This document shows positions 55,719-64,000 of a stretch of 64,000 nt of DNA, one piece after another (within the stretch, counting starts at the first letter, position 1; each line of letters begins with the position of its first letter). Under the pieces are notes generated by a model that made no database searches, was not told where the DNA came from, and was given only the letters and a program-made list of their open reading frames with translations. The DNA is from Trebonia sp963843745 (lineage in GTDB: Bacteria > Actinomycetota > Actinomycetes > Streptosporangiales > Streptosporangiaceae): positions 1,798,001 to 1,862,000 of the forward strand of contig CAWJLP010000007.1 of assembly GCA_963843745.1 (NCBI GenBank). Direction: 5' to 3'. The translations under genes and the position numbers were made by a program.

Positions 55719-55961
55719 ATGGAAGCTAACGCAGACCGCTTCCTCGAACTCCTCCATCAGTTCGAGGACTTCACCGAGGCGATGTCCCCCGAGCGCGCGC
55801 ACGCCGAGTTCGATGAGACGACCCTGCAGCTGTTCTGGATGCACTGGCCGCGGGTCTCCTCATGGACCGGATCGCTGTGGCGCATGCTGTCCGAGGAGAT
55901 GTCCGGCCCGTCCGCGCCGCACACGGACTCGGAGTTCCACGAGGTAGGCGAGGGTGGCTGA
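55719..55961 (+). CDS. Small hypothetical protein
   Basis: An 80-residue protein, not recognised: EANADRFLELLHQFEDFTEA, then ETTLQLFWMHWPRVSSWTGS, with several tryptophans and an acidic, helical start. The frame is open back to 55620, but the ATG at 55719 gives a cleaner start. It overlaps the CBS-domain gene by eight bases and is therefore likely co-translated with it. Confidence 0.5.
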   Translation: MEANADRFLELLHQFEDFTEAMSPERAHAEFDETTLQLFWMHWPRVSSWTGSLWRMLSEEMSGPSAPHTDSEFHEVGEGG

Positions 55962-56364
55962 CAACGCTCGGCGCGCGCGGACCGTCCGCGACATAATGAG
56001 CACCCGCGTGGTGGCGACCGCACCCGACGAGCCGGTGGCGGCCGCCGCCGCGGCCATGGTCCGGCACGGGGTCGGATCGGCACTGATCATGCAGGGCCGT
56101 TTCCTCGCCGGCATTCTCACCGAGCGGGACGTGCTCCGCGCGGCGGCATCCGGCAGCGACCTGACCCATTCGCCGGTGTCCGCCTGGATGACCAAGGACC
56201 CGGAGCAGGCGTCCCCGGACACCATGGTCGAGGATGCCGCTCAGCTCATGCTGCTGCACGGTTTCCGGCACCTTCCGGTGCTGGAAGGCCGCGAGGTGCG
56301 CGGCGTGGTCAGCCTGCGCGACCTGGCCGCCGCCAGGATCATCCGGCCCGCCCCGCAGAGCTGA
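55954..56364 (+). CDS. Two-CBS-domain protein
   Basis: A 136-residue protein made of one CBS pair: VRDIMSTRVVATAPDEPVAA to FLAGILTERDVLRA, then VSAWMTKDPEQASPDTMVED to VRGVVSLRDLAA. CBS pairs bind adenine nucleotides and control partner proteins. With no other domain, it probably acts on a partner, possibly the small protein before it. GTG start at 55954, inside the end of the previous gene. Confidence 0.8.
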   Translation: MADNARRARTVRDIMSTRVVATAPDEPVAAAAAAMVRHGVGSALIMQGRFLAGILTERDVLRAAASGSDLTHSPVSAWMTKDPEQASPDTMVEDAAQLMLLHGFRHLPVLEGREVRGVVSLRDLAAARIIRPAPQS

Positions 56365-56386
56365 CCCGCTGCCGCTGCTGCCCACG

Positions 56387-57088
56387 TCAGGACGGGTCGG
56401 CGTAGCCGTGGGTGTAGGCGTAGCGCGTGGCCTGGGCGCGGTCGCGCGAGGCTGTCTTGGCGAAGATGCGGTTGACGTGGGTCTTGACCGTCGCCTCGCT
56501 GACGAACAGGGTGCGGGCGATCTCGCGGTTGGACTGGCCGGCCGCGATGAGGCGCAGCACCTCGGCCTCGCGCGGGGTCAGCTCGTCGTCAGCGCCCCCC
56601 GAGGCCCCCGCGCCAGGCGTGCCAGGCGCGGCAGAAGCCGCGGGCACCCCGGGCGCGCGGGCGGCGGCGGACAGCAGCCGCTGCTGCACACCAGGGTCGA
56701 GTATCGCCTGGCCCGCCGCGGCGGCGTGGACGGCGCGGCCGATCTCGGCCCGCGTCGCCTCCTTGGTCAGGTAGCCGAGCGCGCCCGCTTGCAGCGCGCC
56801 GATGATCGATTCGTCGTCGGCGTAGGTGGTGAGGACGACGACGCGAGTGCCCGGGTGCTCAGCGGTGATGCGCGCGGTCGCGGTCACCCCGTCGCAGCCG
56901 GGCATGTTCAGGTCCATGAGCACGACCTTTGGCTTTACCGTCGCCACGAGCTCGACGGCCGCGTTGCCGTCGGCGGCCTCGCCTGCGACGGTGATGCCGG
57001 GCAGCGTGCCGAGCAGCAGGACCAGGCCCTCACGGACCGCTGACTGGTCGTCGGCGACGACGACCGTGACTGGTTCCTCCGGGGTCAT
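56387..57088 (-). CDS. NarL/LuxR-family response regulator
   Basis: A 233-residue two-component regulator. The receiver domain has DDQSAVREG, the phospho-acceptor D59 in VVLMDLNMPGCDG and VVLTTYADDES. A 40-residue Ala/Pro/Gly linker joins it to a LuxR-type helix-turn-helix: ELTPREAEVLRLIAAGQSNR then LFVSEATVKTHVNRIF. Its ATG overlaps the kinase stop as ATGA, so the pair is translated together. The likely target is the membrane-protein gene at 58561. Confidence 0.88.
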   Translation of the reverse strand: MTPEEPVTVVVADDQSAVREGLVLLLGTLPGITVAGEAADGNAAVELVATVKPKVVLMDLNMPGCDGVTATARITAEHPGTRVVVLTTYADDESIIGALQAGALGYLTKEATRAEIGRAVHAAAAGQAILDPGVQQRLLSAAARAPGVPAASAAPGTPGAGASGGADDELTPREAEVLRLIAAGQSNREIARTLFVSEATVKTHVNRIFAKTASRDRAQATRYAYTHGYADPS

Positions 57089-58320
57089 GCGGGCATTGTC
57101 AGGGATACCCGCCACTCACCGCCAGTCGGACGCGCGATCAGCGAGCCGCCGCCGAGGGCGGCGCGCTCCTTGAGGCCGACCAGCCCGTACCCGGTGCCCG
57201 CGCCCGCGAGCGGCCGTGCCGCGCCTGCCGGCGGCAGCGGGTTGCGGATGTCGACCGCCACCTGCGACGGGCTGAACTCCAGGGCGACGGTGACGGGCTG
57301 GCCCGGGGCGTGCTTGCGCGCGTTGGTCAGCGCCTCCTGCGCGGTCCGGTACACGGTCAGGCCAGGCTCCGCGCCGACCGGGCGCGGGTCGCCGGCGATG
57401 GTGAACTCGACCGGCATGTCGCCATCGGCGTGGTACTGCCCGGCCAGGTCCTCAAGCTGCTCGGCAAGCGGCTTGGGGGCCGGCGCGGACACCCCGTCGC
57501 CGCCGTCGCGCAGCGCCAGGATGGCACGCCGCGCCTCCGCCAGTCCCTCCCGGGTGAAGGCGCCGGCGCGCTCGACGCACTCGATCGCCTTGGCGAGTTC
57601 CGGGCGGTCGCCAGGCAGCTCGCCGAGCAGCCCCTCGGCGGCCTGGAGGTTCACCGACACCGCGCCGAGGGAGTGGGCGAGCACGTCGTGGATCTCGCGG
57701 GCGATGCGCGCCCGCTCGGCCAGCGCCGCCGTCTGCGTTTCGGCGGCGTGCGCACGGCGGGCCTGTTCCAGGGCCTGTTCGGCCTGCTCGGCGCGGAGCA
57801 GGTATTCGCGGCGGGTCAGGCCGAACGCCCATAGCCCGAGGAACGCGGCCGGGTAGCCGACCAGGGTGCCGAGCGGCGCGCCGACCGCGATGCCGGTGAT
57901 GAGGAACGCCGCGACCGTCTCGAGGGTGAGCGCCGCCGACACTTCGAAGTCCAGTCTGGAGCCCGCGGCGGAGGTGACCACGCAGCCGATGGCGACGGCC
58001 GTGCTGAAGGTGGACAGCCCGGCCAGCGTTCCGCCGGCCGCCCCCAGGACCGCCAGCGCGACGACGGTCGCCGTGTAGCGCTCCCCGGCGCGCATCCACG
58101 CGATCCAGGCGATCACGCAGACGCCGAGGGTGACGCCGATCGCGATGCCCTGCGCGCCGTCGCCGACGTGCGGCGTGGCGAACGGAACCGTGACCAGCAC
58201 CATCACGAGGACGAGGGTCCTGATGAGCTCGATCGCCCACGGCACCTGACCAGGCCCGGTGACCCGAACGTCCGGGGGGCAGGTTCGCGGCGTGCGTCGC
58301 GCGGACAGGGAGCTGAACAC
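57085..58320 (-). CDS. NarL-type sensor histidine kinase
   Basis: About 411 residues. Four or more membrane helices occupy the first 180 residues (for example IELIRTLVLVMVLVTVPFAT and LGVCVIAWIAWMRAG), followed by a coiled linker AEQAEQALEQARRAHAAETQ. The HisKA_3 phospho-acceptor is the histidine in ARIAREIHDVLAHSLGAVSV, and the ATPase has NARKHAPG and GYGLVGLKERAALGGGSL. There is no large extracellular sensor loop, so it may sense the membrane. The start is uncertain: I choose the GTG at 58318-58320, but the frame is open to 58458. Confidence 0.8.
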   Translation of the reverse strand: MFSSLSARRTPRTCPPDVRVTGPGQVPWAIELIRTLVLVMVLVTVPFATPHVGDGAQGIAIGVTLGVCVIAWIAWMRAGERYTATVVALAVLGAAGGTLAGLSTFSTAVAIGCVVTSAAGSRLDFEVSAALTLETVAAFLITGIAVGAPLGTLVGYPAAFLGLWAFGLTRREYLLRAEQAEQALEQARRAHAAETQTAALAERARIAREIHDVLAHSLGAVSVNLQAAEGLLGELPGDRPELAKAIECVERAGAFTREGLAEARRAILALRDGGDGVSAPAPKPLAEQLEDLAGQYHADGDMPVEFTIAGDPRPVGAEPGLTVYRTAQEALTNARKHAPGQPVTVALEFSPSQVAVDIRNPLPPAGAARPLAGAGTGYGLVGLKERAALGGGSLIARPTGGEWRVSLTMPA

Positions 58321-58392
58321 GCCTCCAACGTAACCGGCCAGCCGGGCCCGGCGCGCCGGCGGACGGGTTGACGCCGGGTGGACGTCCGCGTC

Positions 58393-58429
58393 TCCACCTG
58401 GCCTCCACCTGGACCGCATGTCCACCTCC
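58393..58429. promoter_or_regulatory. TCCACC direct repeats between kinase and membrane-protein genes
   Basis: TCCACCTGG occurs at 58393-58401 and 58404-58412 (11 bases apart), and TCCACCTCC at 58421-58429. They lie between the divergent kinase and membrane-protein genes and may be regulator sites. Confidence 0.35.
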
Positions 58430-58560
58430 AGCCGGCTCCCGAAGTATCCACCCGGCATCGAGCCACGGGCCGACGCGCTGCCCGGGGGTCGCTACCTAGC
58501 GTGGCACATGTAACGACAACCGCCACAGCCAGCAAACAGCTAGCAACTCAAGGAGTTCCC

Positions 58561-59103
58561 ATGGACGCCAGCGTCTTGATCCCCAACCTCGTGATCCTCG
58601 CCAGCGTGCTGCTATCCGACCTCGGGCAGCGTCCCGTGCGGACCCACCGGCTGATCCGCCCGTTCATCGCGGCGGCGGTCATCATCCCGTTCTTCTTCAA
58701 GGGCGTCGCCACCTCAGGCAACGGCCTGCTGCTCGAGCTCGCCGCGATCGCCGCGGGCCTGGCCCTGGGTGTCCTGGCCGCCGGGCTGATGCGGGTGTTC
58801 TACGACGAGCGGTCGGGCCGGGTCGTCACCTACGCCGGCCTGTCGTACGCGCTGCTGTGGATCGTCGTCGTCGGCGGCCGCCTCTGGTTCGCCTACGGCT
58901 CCCAGCACGTCTTCGGCGCGCAGCTCGGGCACTGGATGTTCGCCAACCAGATCACGGTGAACGCGCTGACCGACGGCCTGATCTTCCTGTCAGTCGGAAT
59001 GATCCTGGCCCGCACCGGCGCCCTGGCCATCAGGACCCGCCGCGCCGCCGCCGAGCGCGCGACCCGCGCCACGCTGACCGCCCCGGTAACCGCCGCCCGG
59101 TAA
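58561..59103 (+). CDS. Five-helix membrane protein of unknown function
   Basis: A 180-residue integral membrane protein with about five hydrophobic segments (VLIPNLVILASVLLSDLG, FIAAAVIIPFFFKG, LLLELAAIAAGLALGVLAAG and two more near YALLWIVVVGGRLW and LTDGLIFLSVGMIL). Not a recognised transporter. The start is secure: AAGGAG seven bases before the ATG. It is divergent from the NarL-type kinase pair, a common layout for the target of such a system. A terminator follows. Confidence 0.7.
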   Translation: MDASVLIPNLVILASVLLSDLGQRPVRTHRLIRPFIAAAVIIPFFFKGVATSGNGLLLELAAIAAGLALGVLAAGLMRVFYDERSGRVVTYAGLSYALLWIVVVGGRLWFAYGSQHVFGAQLGHWMFANQITVNALTDGLIFLSVGMILARTGALAIRTRRAAAERATRATLTAPVTAAR

Positions 59104-59119
59104 CCCACCCCGCAGCACA

Positions 59120-59168
59120 CGCCGATCCGGCGGCCCCCGCACATGGGGAGCCGCCGGATCGGCGTTTC
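59120..59168. terminator. Intrinsic terminator with TTT tail
   Basis: A perfect 15-bp stem, CGCCGATCCGGCGGC (59120-59134) with 59150-59164, a 15-base loop, then TTT. It lies between the membrane-protein gene and the convergent SnoaL-like gene. Confidence 0.75.
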
Positions 59169-59175
59169 GCTGGGC

Positions 59176-59652
59176 TCAGTCGTGACCCAGGCGGCGCAGC
59201 GTTTCCGAGGTGCGCTCGTCGGCGCCCTCACCCGACGAACCCGCGCCGGCCGAGATCGAGTGCGCGTAGTCGGAGTCCATGTACTCGCGCAGGAACCGCA
59301 CCGTGTCGCCGGCGACTTCGATGATGAACACGTACTCGTTCTCGTAGTGGTTCCCGTTCCGCAGCGTGCCCCGGGCGGTCGTCTCGGCCGCCACCCGGGA
59401 ACCCTCGGAGATCATGGACCTGACCTCGACCTTGGGGTCGCCGGGCTCGAACAGCCCCTCCCTGATCGGCTGCAGGAAGTCGTCGATGATCGCCGTGCGC
59501 CCGCGCTGCGCCGGGAGCCCGCGCGCCACGTCGTTGACCTGCCAGACCGAGTCATCGTCGAAGAACTCGCCGATCGCGGCGAAGTCCCCGGTACCGAGGG
59601 TCGCGAAGAACCGGCGCACCACGTCCTTGGGATCACTGGGAACGTCGGGCAT
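59176..59652 (-). CDS. SnoaL-like protein
   Basis: A 158-residue cone-barrel protein of the SnoaL/ketosteroid-isomerase-like kind: PKDVVRRFFATLGTGDFAAI, then EFFDDDSVWQVNDV and the strands NHYENEYVFIIEVAGDTVRF. The DDDS and HYENEY residues line the usual pocket. The tail beyond residue 130 is polar and disordered-looking. Substrate unknown; no operon partner on this strand except possibly the cyclase-family gene 120 bases upstream. Confidence 0.75.
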   Translation of the reverse strand: MPDVPSDPKDVVRRFFATLGTGDFAAIGEFFDDDSVWQVNDVARGLPAQRGRTAIIDDFLQPIREGLFEPGDPKVEVRSMISEGSRVAAETTARGTLRNGNHYENEYVFIIEVAGDTVRFLREYMDSDYAHSISAGAGSSGEGADERTSETLRRLGHD

Positions 59653-59774
59653 GACGACCTCCTCATCGCCGTGACGGACGCCCTGATGGTCTCACGCCCC
59701 CACGACGCTGGGAAGCGCCGGAATAGGCCATTGGGCCGGGGCCACAGAACCCCGCCCGCGAGCCGCGACGCACG

Positions 59775-60728
59775 CTACAAGATCGCGACCGCGTTGGCGG
59801 GCGACCCCACGCCCCCGGTGAGGTTGAGCGGCACGGACACGAACATGAACTCAAACCGCCCCGCCCGCGAGCACGCCGACGCCAGCGGCCCGAAGTCGAA
59901 GAGTTCCCCGATGGCGAACCCGAGGCAGGGGATCAGCCGTGCGTGCAGGGACCCGACCGACGGGTCGCCGGGCACCGTCTCGACTGCGGGGTTGTCGCAG
60001 GCCACGGCCGCCACCCCGGAGTCCCACAGGAATCGCGCCATCGCCTCGCTGCCGGCCAGCCCGGCGGCGGTGTACCCGTGCACGTCCACCATCGTCGTGG
60101 CGAACTCCTCCCGCTGCGCGGGCGACAGCGCCAGGTACTTGTCTATCCACCCGGTCCGCACGCACAGGATGTCGCCGTACCGCAGCGAGACCCCGGCGGC
60201 GGACAGTGCCGCCGACAGGTCCTCCGGCGCGAACGCGACCGACGTGAACGGGTCGTACCCGGTCCCCGCGCGGGTCGCGAGCATGTCGATCAGCACGCCC
60301 CGCCCGATGATCCCCCGCGCCGCCCAGTGATGGATGCCGAGCGGCTGGGGATCGTCGTTCGGCGTGCCCTGCCAGCCGCCGTACCAGCCGTCGGGCCCGC
60401 CGACGTGCCGCAGCCCGTCCCACTGCGACGAACATTGCAGGTAGAAGCCGTCCACGTAGTCATCGAACGCGGTGGGCCCCATCGGGTACACCGTGTGCTT
60501 GAACGCCTGCCGCCCGAAGAACGGCGGGTCGGGCAGTCCGAGCGGCAGCGACACGCCGATCCGCTCCCCGGTCCGCACCGAGGCGGCGGCCGCCGCGACC
60601 ACCGGGCCGGTCAGCCGGTTCAGCGTCCCGAGCTGATCCCCAGGCCCGTGCAGGTCCCAGGAGTGCTGGAGCCCCGACTCCGGCAGCAGCGGCAATTCGT
60701 CGAACGCAACGGCCACACTGTCAGCCAC
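59775..60728 (-). CDS. Cyclase-family (kynurenine formamidase-like) metal hydrolase
   Basis: About 317 residues of the cyclase/KynB superfamily, which binds a metal and opens amide or ring substrates. Seen are WDLHGPGDQLGTLNRLT near the start, SSQWDGLRHVGGPDGWYGGW with the metal-binding aspartate and histidine, and LRYGDILCVRTGWIDKYLAL. The usual HxGTHxD motif is replaced by the QWDGLRH-type variant, which is common in this large subfamily. The frame is open to 60893, across the start of the divergent gene; I choose the GTG at 60726-60728, giving MADSVAVAFDELPLL. Substrate unknown. Confidence 0.75.
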   Translation of the reverse strand: MADSVAVAFDELPLLPESGLQHSWDLHGPGDQLGTLNRLTGPVVAAAAASVRTGERIGVSLPLGLPDPPFFGRQAFKHTVYPMGPTAFDDYVDGFYLQCSSQWDGLRHVGGPDGWYGGWQGTPNDDPQPLGIHHWAARGIIGRGVLIDMLATRAGTGYDPFTSVAFAPEDLSAALSAAGVSLRYGDILCVRTGWIDKYLALSPAQREEFATTMVDVHGYTAAGLAGSEAMARFLWDSGVAAVACDNPAVETVPGDPSVGSLHARLIPCLGFAIGELFDFGPLASACSRAGRFEFMFVSVPLNLTGGVGSPANAVAIL

Positions 60729-60826
60729 AGTCGTGACGTTACCGGACACCACGCCCGTGACAAGAGAGTGTGGGGCAACGGGGAAACGACTGGCCCCGCC
60801 GCTCCCGTGATGGCACCGTGGTCCGC

Positions 60827-61762
60827 ATGGCGCCGCCAGAGCACCCCGACTCGCCCCCGTCCGAACGAGTATGGCGGCAACTCGAAGCCGCACCCCGGGC
60901 AGCGCTCGGGCACGACCTGAGCCAGGCCGACCTCCAGACGCTGCTGCTGGACGTCGCGAGCCAGCGAGCGGCCACGGTAACCGCGGCCAGGCTCATGCAG
61001 CGGTGGCGCCAGGACCGGTACGTGACGCCGTCGGTCAGCGACCCGCGCAAGGTCTGGCGTACCGAAGCCAGGCTCTGGGAGCTGCTTCCCGAGGAGTTCA
61101 CCGGCGTCGAACTGTCGCCGGTCACGCCGCTCGGCACCTGCGCGGCGCTCGGGCCGGTCAGTCAGAACCGGGTGATCTCCACGATCCGCGGCAGCGAGGT
61201 CGTCAGCGACCCGACTAACGTGCTGGCCCTTGAGGCGGCATGGCGCAGGCGGGAAGCGGGGGCCAGCGCCGCCCCAGTGCACCTGGCCTGCTGCCAGACC
61301 GTGCTGCGCGCCCAGCCGTTCGACGCGCCGGGCGCCTTCCAGCACTTCCGGCTGTTCGCCCTCGTCACCAGCGCCAGGGACCGCGGCTCGGCGGCGACCG
61401 AGGCGGCGATGCTCATCACCCACCTGACGTTCTGGACCGCGGCGCTCGGCGCCATAGCCCAGGGCCGCGACGCCACGCTCAGCTACACCGTCTTCGGCTT
61501 CCCGCCGCTGACCGAGCGCATCAAGGACACCGTGCTCCCGGCCATCCAGCCGCTGCCAGCCAACGTCACCCTCACCGAGGACCCGGACCGCCAGCACGGC
61601 CGCGGTTACTACGAACGCGGGGCGATCAAGCTGTACGTCGACGACATGGAGATAGGCGACGGCGGCTTCACTGACTGGACGGCACAGCTGAACAACGACG
61701 CGAAGGAACGCTGCCTCACGTCCTGCATGTCCACGGAACGTCTCGCCGCGCTCACCGCATAG
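60827..61762 (+). CDS. Conserved protein of unknown function, possibly class II synthetase-related fold
   Basis: A 311-residue protein, not confidently assigned. The segment LSPVTPLGTCAALGPVSQNR followed by TIRGSEVVSDPTNVLALEAA recalls the motif 2/3-type core of class II aminoacyl-tRNA synthetase-like proteins (HisS/HisZ branch), but I cannot show this. Two helical regions and a strand-rich middle (LSYTVFGFPPLTERIKD) follow. The C-terminus has KLYVDDMEIGDGGFTDWTAQ. The gene stands alone, followed 17 bases later by a truncated small frame. A fold search would decide. Confidence 0.5.
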   Translation: MAPPEHPDSPPSERVWRQLEAAPRAALGHDLSQADLQTLLLDVASQRAATVTAARLMQRWRQDRYVTPSVSDPRKVWRTEARLWELLPEEFTGVELSPVTPLGTCAALGPVSQNRVISTIRGSEVVSDPTNVLALEAAWRRREAGASAAPVHLACCQTVLRAQPFDAPGAFQHFRLFALVTSARDRGSAATEAAMLITHLTFWTAALGAIAQGRDATLSYTVFGFPPLTERIKDTVLPAIQPLPANVTLTEDPDRQHGRGYYERGAIKLYVDDMEIGDGGFTDWTAQLNNDAKERCLTSCMSTERLAALTA

Positions 61763-61779
61763 GACGCATCGGAGACGAA

Positions 61780-61923
61780 ATGACGCCGCAAGTGCTGACG
61801 CCGGACAACGTGGTCGCGGCGGCGGTAACGGTCGAGGCCGCGCTGCGGCCCGTCGCCGGCCGCGACTGGTCGGTCCAGGCAGGCCCGTCAGATCAGTCAG
61901 GCCCGCCAGGGACTAGCCACTAG
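61780..61923 (+). pseudogene. Truncated maleylpyruvate-isomerase-like N-terminus
   Basis: A 47-codon frame: TPQVLTPDNVVAAAVTVEAA then LRPVAGRDWSVQAG, which is the start of a mycothiol-dependent maleylpyruvate isomerase-type domain. The next residues, where WSCRETVEHI would be expected, are replaced by unrelated polar ones and a stop. GGAGA precedes the ATG. It may still be translated as a short peptide. Confidence 0.45.
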
Positions 61924-61958
61924 GACAGAAACCCTACTCCGGCGTAACATCCCGGAAC

Positions 61959-63167
61959 ATGACCGCCGTGACCGTCGTCACCGACCTGGACCTGCCAGAG
62001 ATCGACTACAACCAGCCGGGCTTCGGCCCAGAGACGTACCACGAGCAGCTCGCCAAGGCGCGCGAGCACGGCTGGCTCGCCCACTCACCGCTCGCGTTCG
62101 TCGTGCTCGACCAGGAGTCCGGCGACTTTTTCCTGCGGGCCAGGCAGACGGCGTTCCCGGGCCGGCAGATCGCCGAGCTCTTCGGCATCACCCAGGGCCC
62201 GCTGTACGAGCACATCGACACGAACATCCTGAACCTCACCGGTGACAAGCACCGCCGCCTGCGCTCGCTGGTCGGACACGCCTTCACGCCCAGGGCCGCC
62301 GACCGCTGGCGTCCCGTCATGCGCGAGTTCCTGGCACAGCTCTGGGCCGGCCTCGGCGGCGCCACCCGCACCGAGTTCGTGGCCGCCATCGCCCAGCCCT
62401 ACCCGTCCCGCACGATCGCCGCCGTGCTCGGCGCTCCCATCGAGGACGCCCCCCGGCTGTACTACCTGTCCAACATGGTGCAGCGCCAGTTCGACATTCA
62501 GGCGCTGTCCACCCAGATCCCGGAGATCGAGCGCGCCGCCGTCGAGGCCCGCGAGTACGTCACGCAGCTGCTCGAACGCCGCAAGACCACCCCGGGCGCG
62601 GACCTGATCAGCACCCTCCTGCAGGCCGAGGAACAAGGCGACAAGCTCAGCCACGACGAGTGCGTGGACTTGGTGCTCAACGTTCTCGCCGGGGGAGTGG
62701 ACACGACCCAGAGCCAGCTAGCGCACGCGCTGCGGCTGTTCGCCGCGCACCCGGACCAGTGGCGGCTCCTGGCCAGCCAGCCGGAACAGTACGCCAAGCC
62801 CGCCGTCACCGAGGCGCTGCGCACCGAGCCGATCGCCCCGTTCACCGCCAGGATCGTGCTCGAGGACATCGACCACCGCGGCGTCCGATTCCCGGCGGGC
62901 ACGATCGTCGCGGTCTGCGCCGAGCGCGCCAACCGCGAGGTCGACGGCGACGCCTTCGACATCACCGCCGCCCGCGACGGCAAGCTCTTCACCTTCGGCG
63001 CCGGCCCGCACTTCTGCCTCGGCGCCAACCTCGCCCGCGCCGAGCTGGAGGAAGCCCTCGCGTTCCTCGCCCCCCGGATGCCCGGCGTCGCGCTGGACGG
63101 CGAGCCGGTCCTCGGCGGCGTGGAGGGAATCTACAACGTCGAGTCGCTGCCCCTCCGCTGGGATTAA
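61959..63167 (+). CDS. Cytochrome P450
   Basis: A 402-residue soluble P450, a heme monooxygenase. The heme motif FGAGPHFCLG gives the thiolate ligand C353. The I-helix oxygen-binding region is AGGVDTTQSQLAH, and the ExxR motif appears as EALR. KHRRLRSLVGHAFTPRA is the C-helix region. No ferredoxin or ferredoxin reductase gene is next to it, so electrons must come from elsewhere. The substrate is unknown. The neighbourhood (cyclase-family and NmrA-like genes) does not amount to a biosynthetic cluster. Confidence 0.9.
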   Translation: MTAVTVVTDLDLPEIDYNQPGFGPETYHEQLAKAREHGWLAHSPLAFVVLDQESGDFFLRARQTAFPGRQIAELFGITQGPLYEHIDTNILNLTGDKHRRLRSLVGHAFTPRAADRWRPVMREFLAQLWAGLGGATRTEFVAAIAQPYPSRTIAAVLGAPIEDAPRLYYLSNMVQRQFDIQALSTQIPEIERAAVEAREYVTQLLERRKTTPGADLISTLLQAEEQGDKLSHDECVDLVLNVLAGGVDTTQSQLAHALRLFAAHPDQWRLLASQPEQYAKPAVTEALRTEPIAPFTARIVLEDIDHRGVRFPAGTIVAVCAERANREVDGDAFDITAARDGKLFTFGAGPHFCLGANLARAELEEALAFLAPRMPGVALDGEPVLGGVEGIYNVESLPLRWD

Positions 63168-63199
63168 AAGCATTGTCATCCCGAACGTACGCCCCCGAC

Positions 63200-63958
63200 T
63201 CACAGCCGCTCCTGCTTCGCCTGCGACTCGGCCCACGCCGCGAACGTGATCGTGCCCCGGACGTCGGGGCGCGCGGCCGTCAGCCACCCGTCGCGCAGCG
63301 CGCGGCCAACCCGGCCTGGCACCGGCAGCGGGACGAGCAGCGCCCGCCGGCTAGCGGCCTGCCGCCAGGTCGCGGCCAGGTCCCCGATGGGGACAACCTC
63401 GGGCCCGGCGACCTCAACCCGGCCGCGCCGCGGCTCGCCGACGGCCACGTCGGCAACCGCACGCGCCGCGTCGGCGGCCGCTACCGGCTGCAGCACCCCG
63501 CGCAACGCCGGCACCAGCCGATACCGCGCGGCCGCGACGAACAGGGCCGCGACCAGTTCGTGGAACTGGGTGGCGCGGACGATGGTCCACGGCAGCGGTC
63601 CGCGCGCCACGACGTCTTCCTGCTCGGTCTTGACCTGGTAATACCTGACGGGCAGCCGGTCGCAGCCGACGATGGACACGCAGACGTGGTGCTCGACGCC
63701 GGCCTCCCGGCCGGCGTCGAGCAGCCGCCGGTTCCCCTCCACCAGCGTCGCCGCCGCGGTCCGCGGCGGCCCGTTGCTAGCGTCGACCACGACCTGGCAG
63801 CCGTCGAGCGCCGCGGCAAGACCGGCCCCGGTGGTGAGATCCACCCGGTACTCGGGCGCGTGCCTGCTGAGCACGCGCACCTCGTCCCCGCGCTCGCGCA
63901 GTTCCGCTGCTACCTGTCGGCCCAGCGTCCCGGTGCCGCCCGCGATCGCGATTCTCAT
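63200..63958 (-). CDS. NmrA-like/atypical SDR NAD(P)-binding protein
   Basis: A 252-residue short-chain-dehydrogenase-like protein. The nucleotide-binding motif is IAIAGGTGTLGRQVAAELRE, then VVDASNGPPRTAA and the family segment VSIVGCDRLPVRYYQVKTEQ with its YxxxK, and LPWTIVRATQFHEL, all as in NmrA-like proteins. These act as reductases or as redox sensors. The start is the ATG at 63956-63958 (MRIAIAGGTG); the longer frame upstream is unlikely. Converges on the P450. Confidence 0.8.
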   Translation of the reverse strand: MRIAIAGGTGTLGRQVAAELRERGDEVRVLSRHAPEYRVDLTTGAGLAAALDGCQVVVDASNGPPRTAAATLVEGNRRLLDAGREAGVEHHVCVSIVGCDRLPVRYYQVKTEQEDVVARGPLPWTIVRATQFHELVAALFVAAARYRLVPALRGVLQPVAAADAARAVADVAVGEPRRGRVEVAGPEVVPIGDLAATWRQAASRRALLVPLPVPGRVGRALRDGWLTAARPDVRGTITFAAWAESQAKQERL

Positions 63959-64000
63959 GGTGCAGGACATACCCCGCCGTCGGCTCAACCGTCAGCGAGC

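Noticed and set aside
59775..63958. Natural-product cluster suggested by the P450, cyclase-family and NmrA-like genes
   Set aside because: No synthase, carrier protein, terpene cyclase or resistance gene is present; the genes point in different directions.

Overview
The window is high-GC DNA with actinomycete-style gene spacing, frequent GTG starts, a complete 16S-23S-5S operon of actinobacterial type, a likely F420-dependent flavoprotein, a sacsin-type ATPase and an IS701-type remnant. This fits a filamentous actinomycete, possibly of the Streptosporangiales. I base that on the style of the genes and rRNAs, not on a tree.

Layout. 1-1319 is the 3' part of an amine-oxidising flavoprotein. 1.3-7.0 kb is a ribosomal RNA operon with two good promoters and a strong terminator. 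7-23 kb is ordinary chromosomal metabolism: DinB-type protein, a large membrane protein with a kinase-like centre, RibD/DHFR-like, GrpB, two pyridoxamine-oxidase-fold proteins, a BtuF-like binding protein, an EamA transporter behind a ykkC-type riboswitch, a sugar-acid dehydratase, an FMN hydroxy-acid oxidase, a GH16 enzyme, an aminotransferase plus MmsA pair, and an ArsR-type regulator divergent from an MFS exporter.

26.7-35.4 kb is the most distinctive part. A single protein joins a complete sugar-type ABC ATPase domain to a GAF-like region and a complete histidine kinase. It overlaps an OmpR-type response regulator gene. The regulator is followed by an intergenic region with an OmpR-like direct-repeat box, then a sugar-binding lipoprotein, a normal ATPase and two paralogous permeases. 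I read this as one system in which the state of a sugar importer is signalled to the promoter of its own binding protein. A relic of a permease gene lies just upstream of the ATPase-kinase gene.

35.4-40.1 kb is an accessory island: an MMPL fragment fused to a frameshifted IS701-type transposase remnant, a lone MazF/PemK-like protein, an AT-richer cassette (GntR-type DNA-binding head with a hydrophobic tail, a small membrane protein, a recombinase-type domain), a beta-propeller fragment, and a coiled-coil gene split by a 292-bp insertion between 19-bp direct repeats.

40-64 kb returns to chromosomal genes: gabT and a pcaB-like gene sharing a palindrome across both start codons, a threonine dehydratase with an in-frame C-rich insert, an SGNH hydrolase, a DHA2 exporter with a winged-helix tail, the sacsin-type protein with a decayed partial duplicate of its 3' end, a GH13 enzyme, a decayed HNH/DUF222 gene, a NarL-type two-component pair, a cyclase-family protein, a P450 and an NmrA-like reductase. 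No tRNA gene, CRISPR array or complete prophage was seen.
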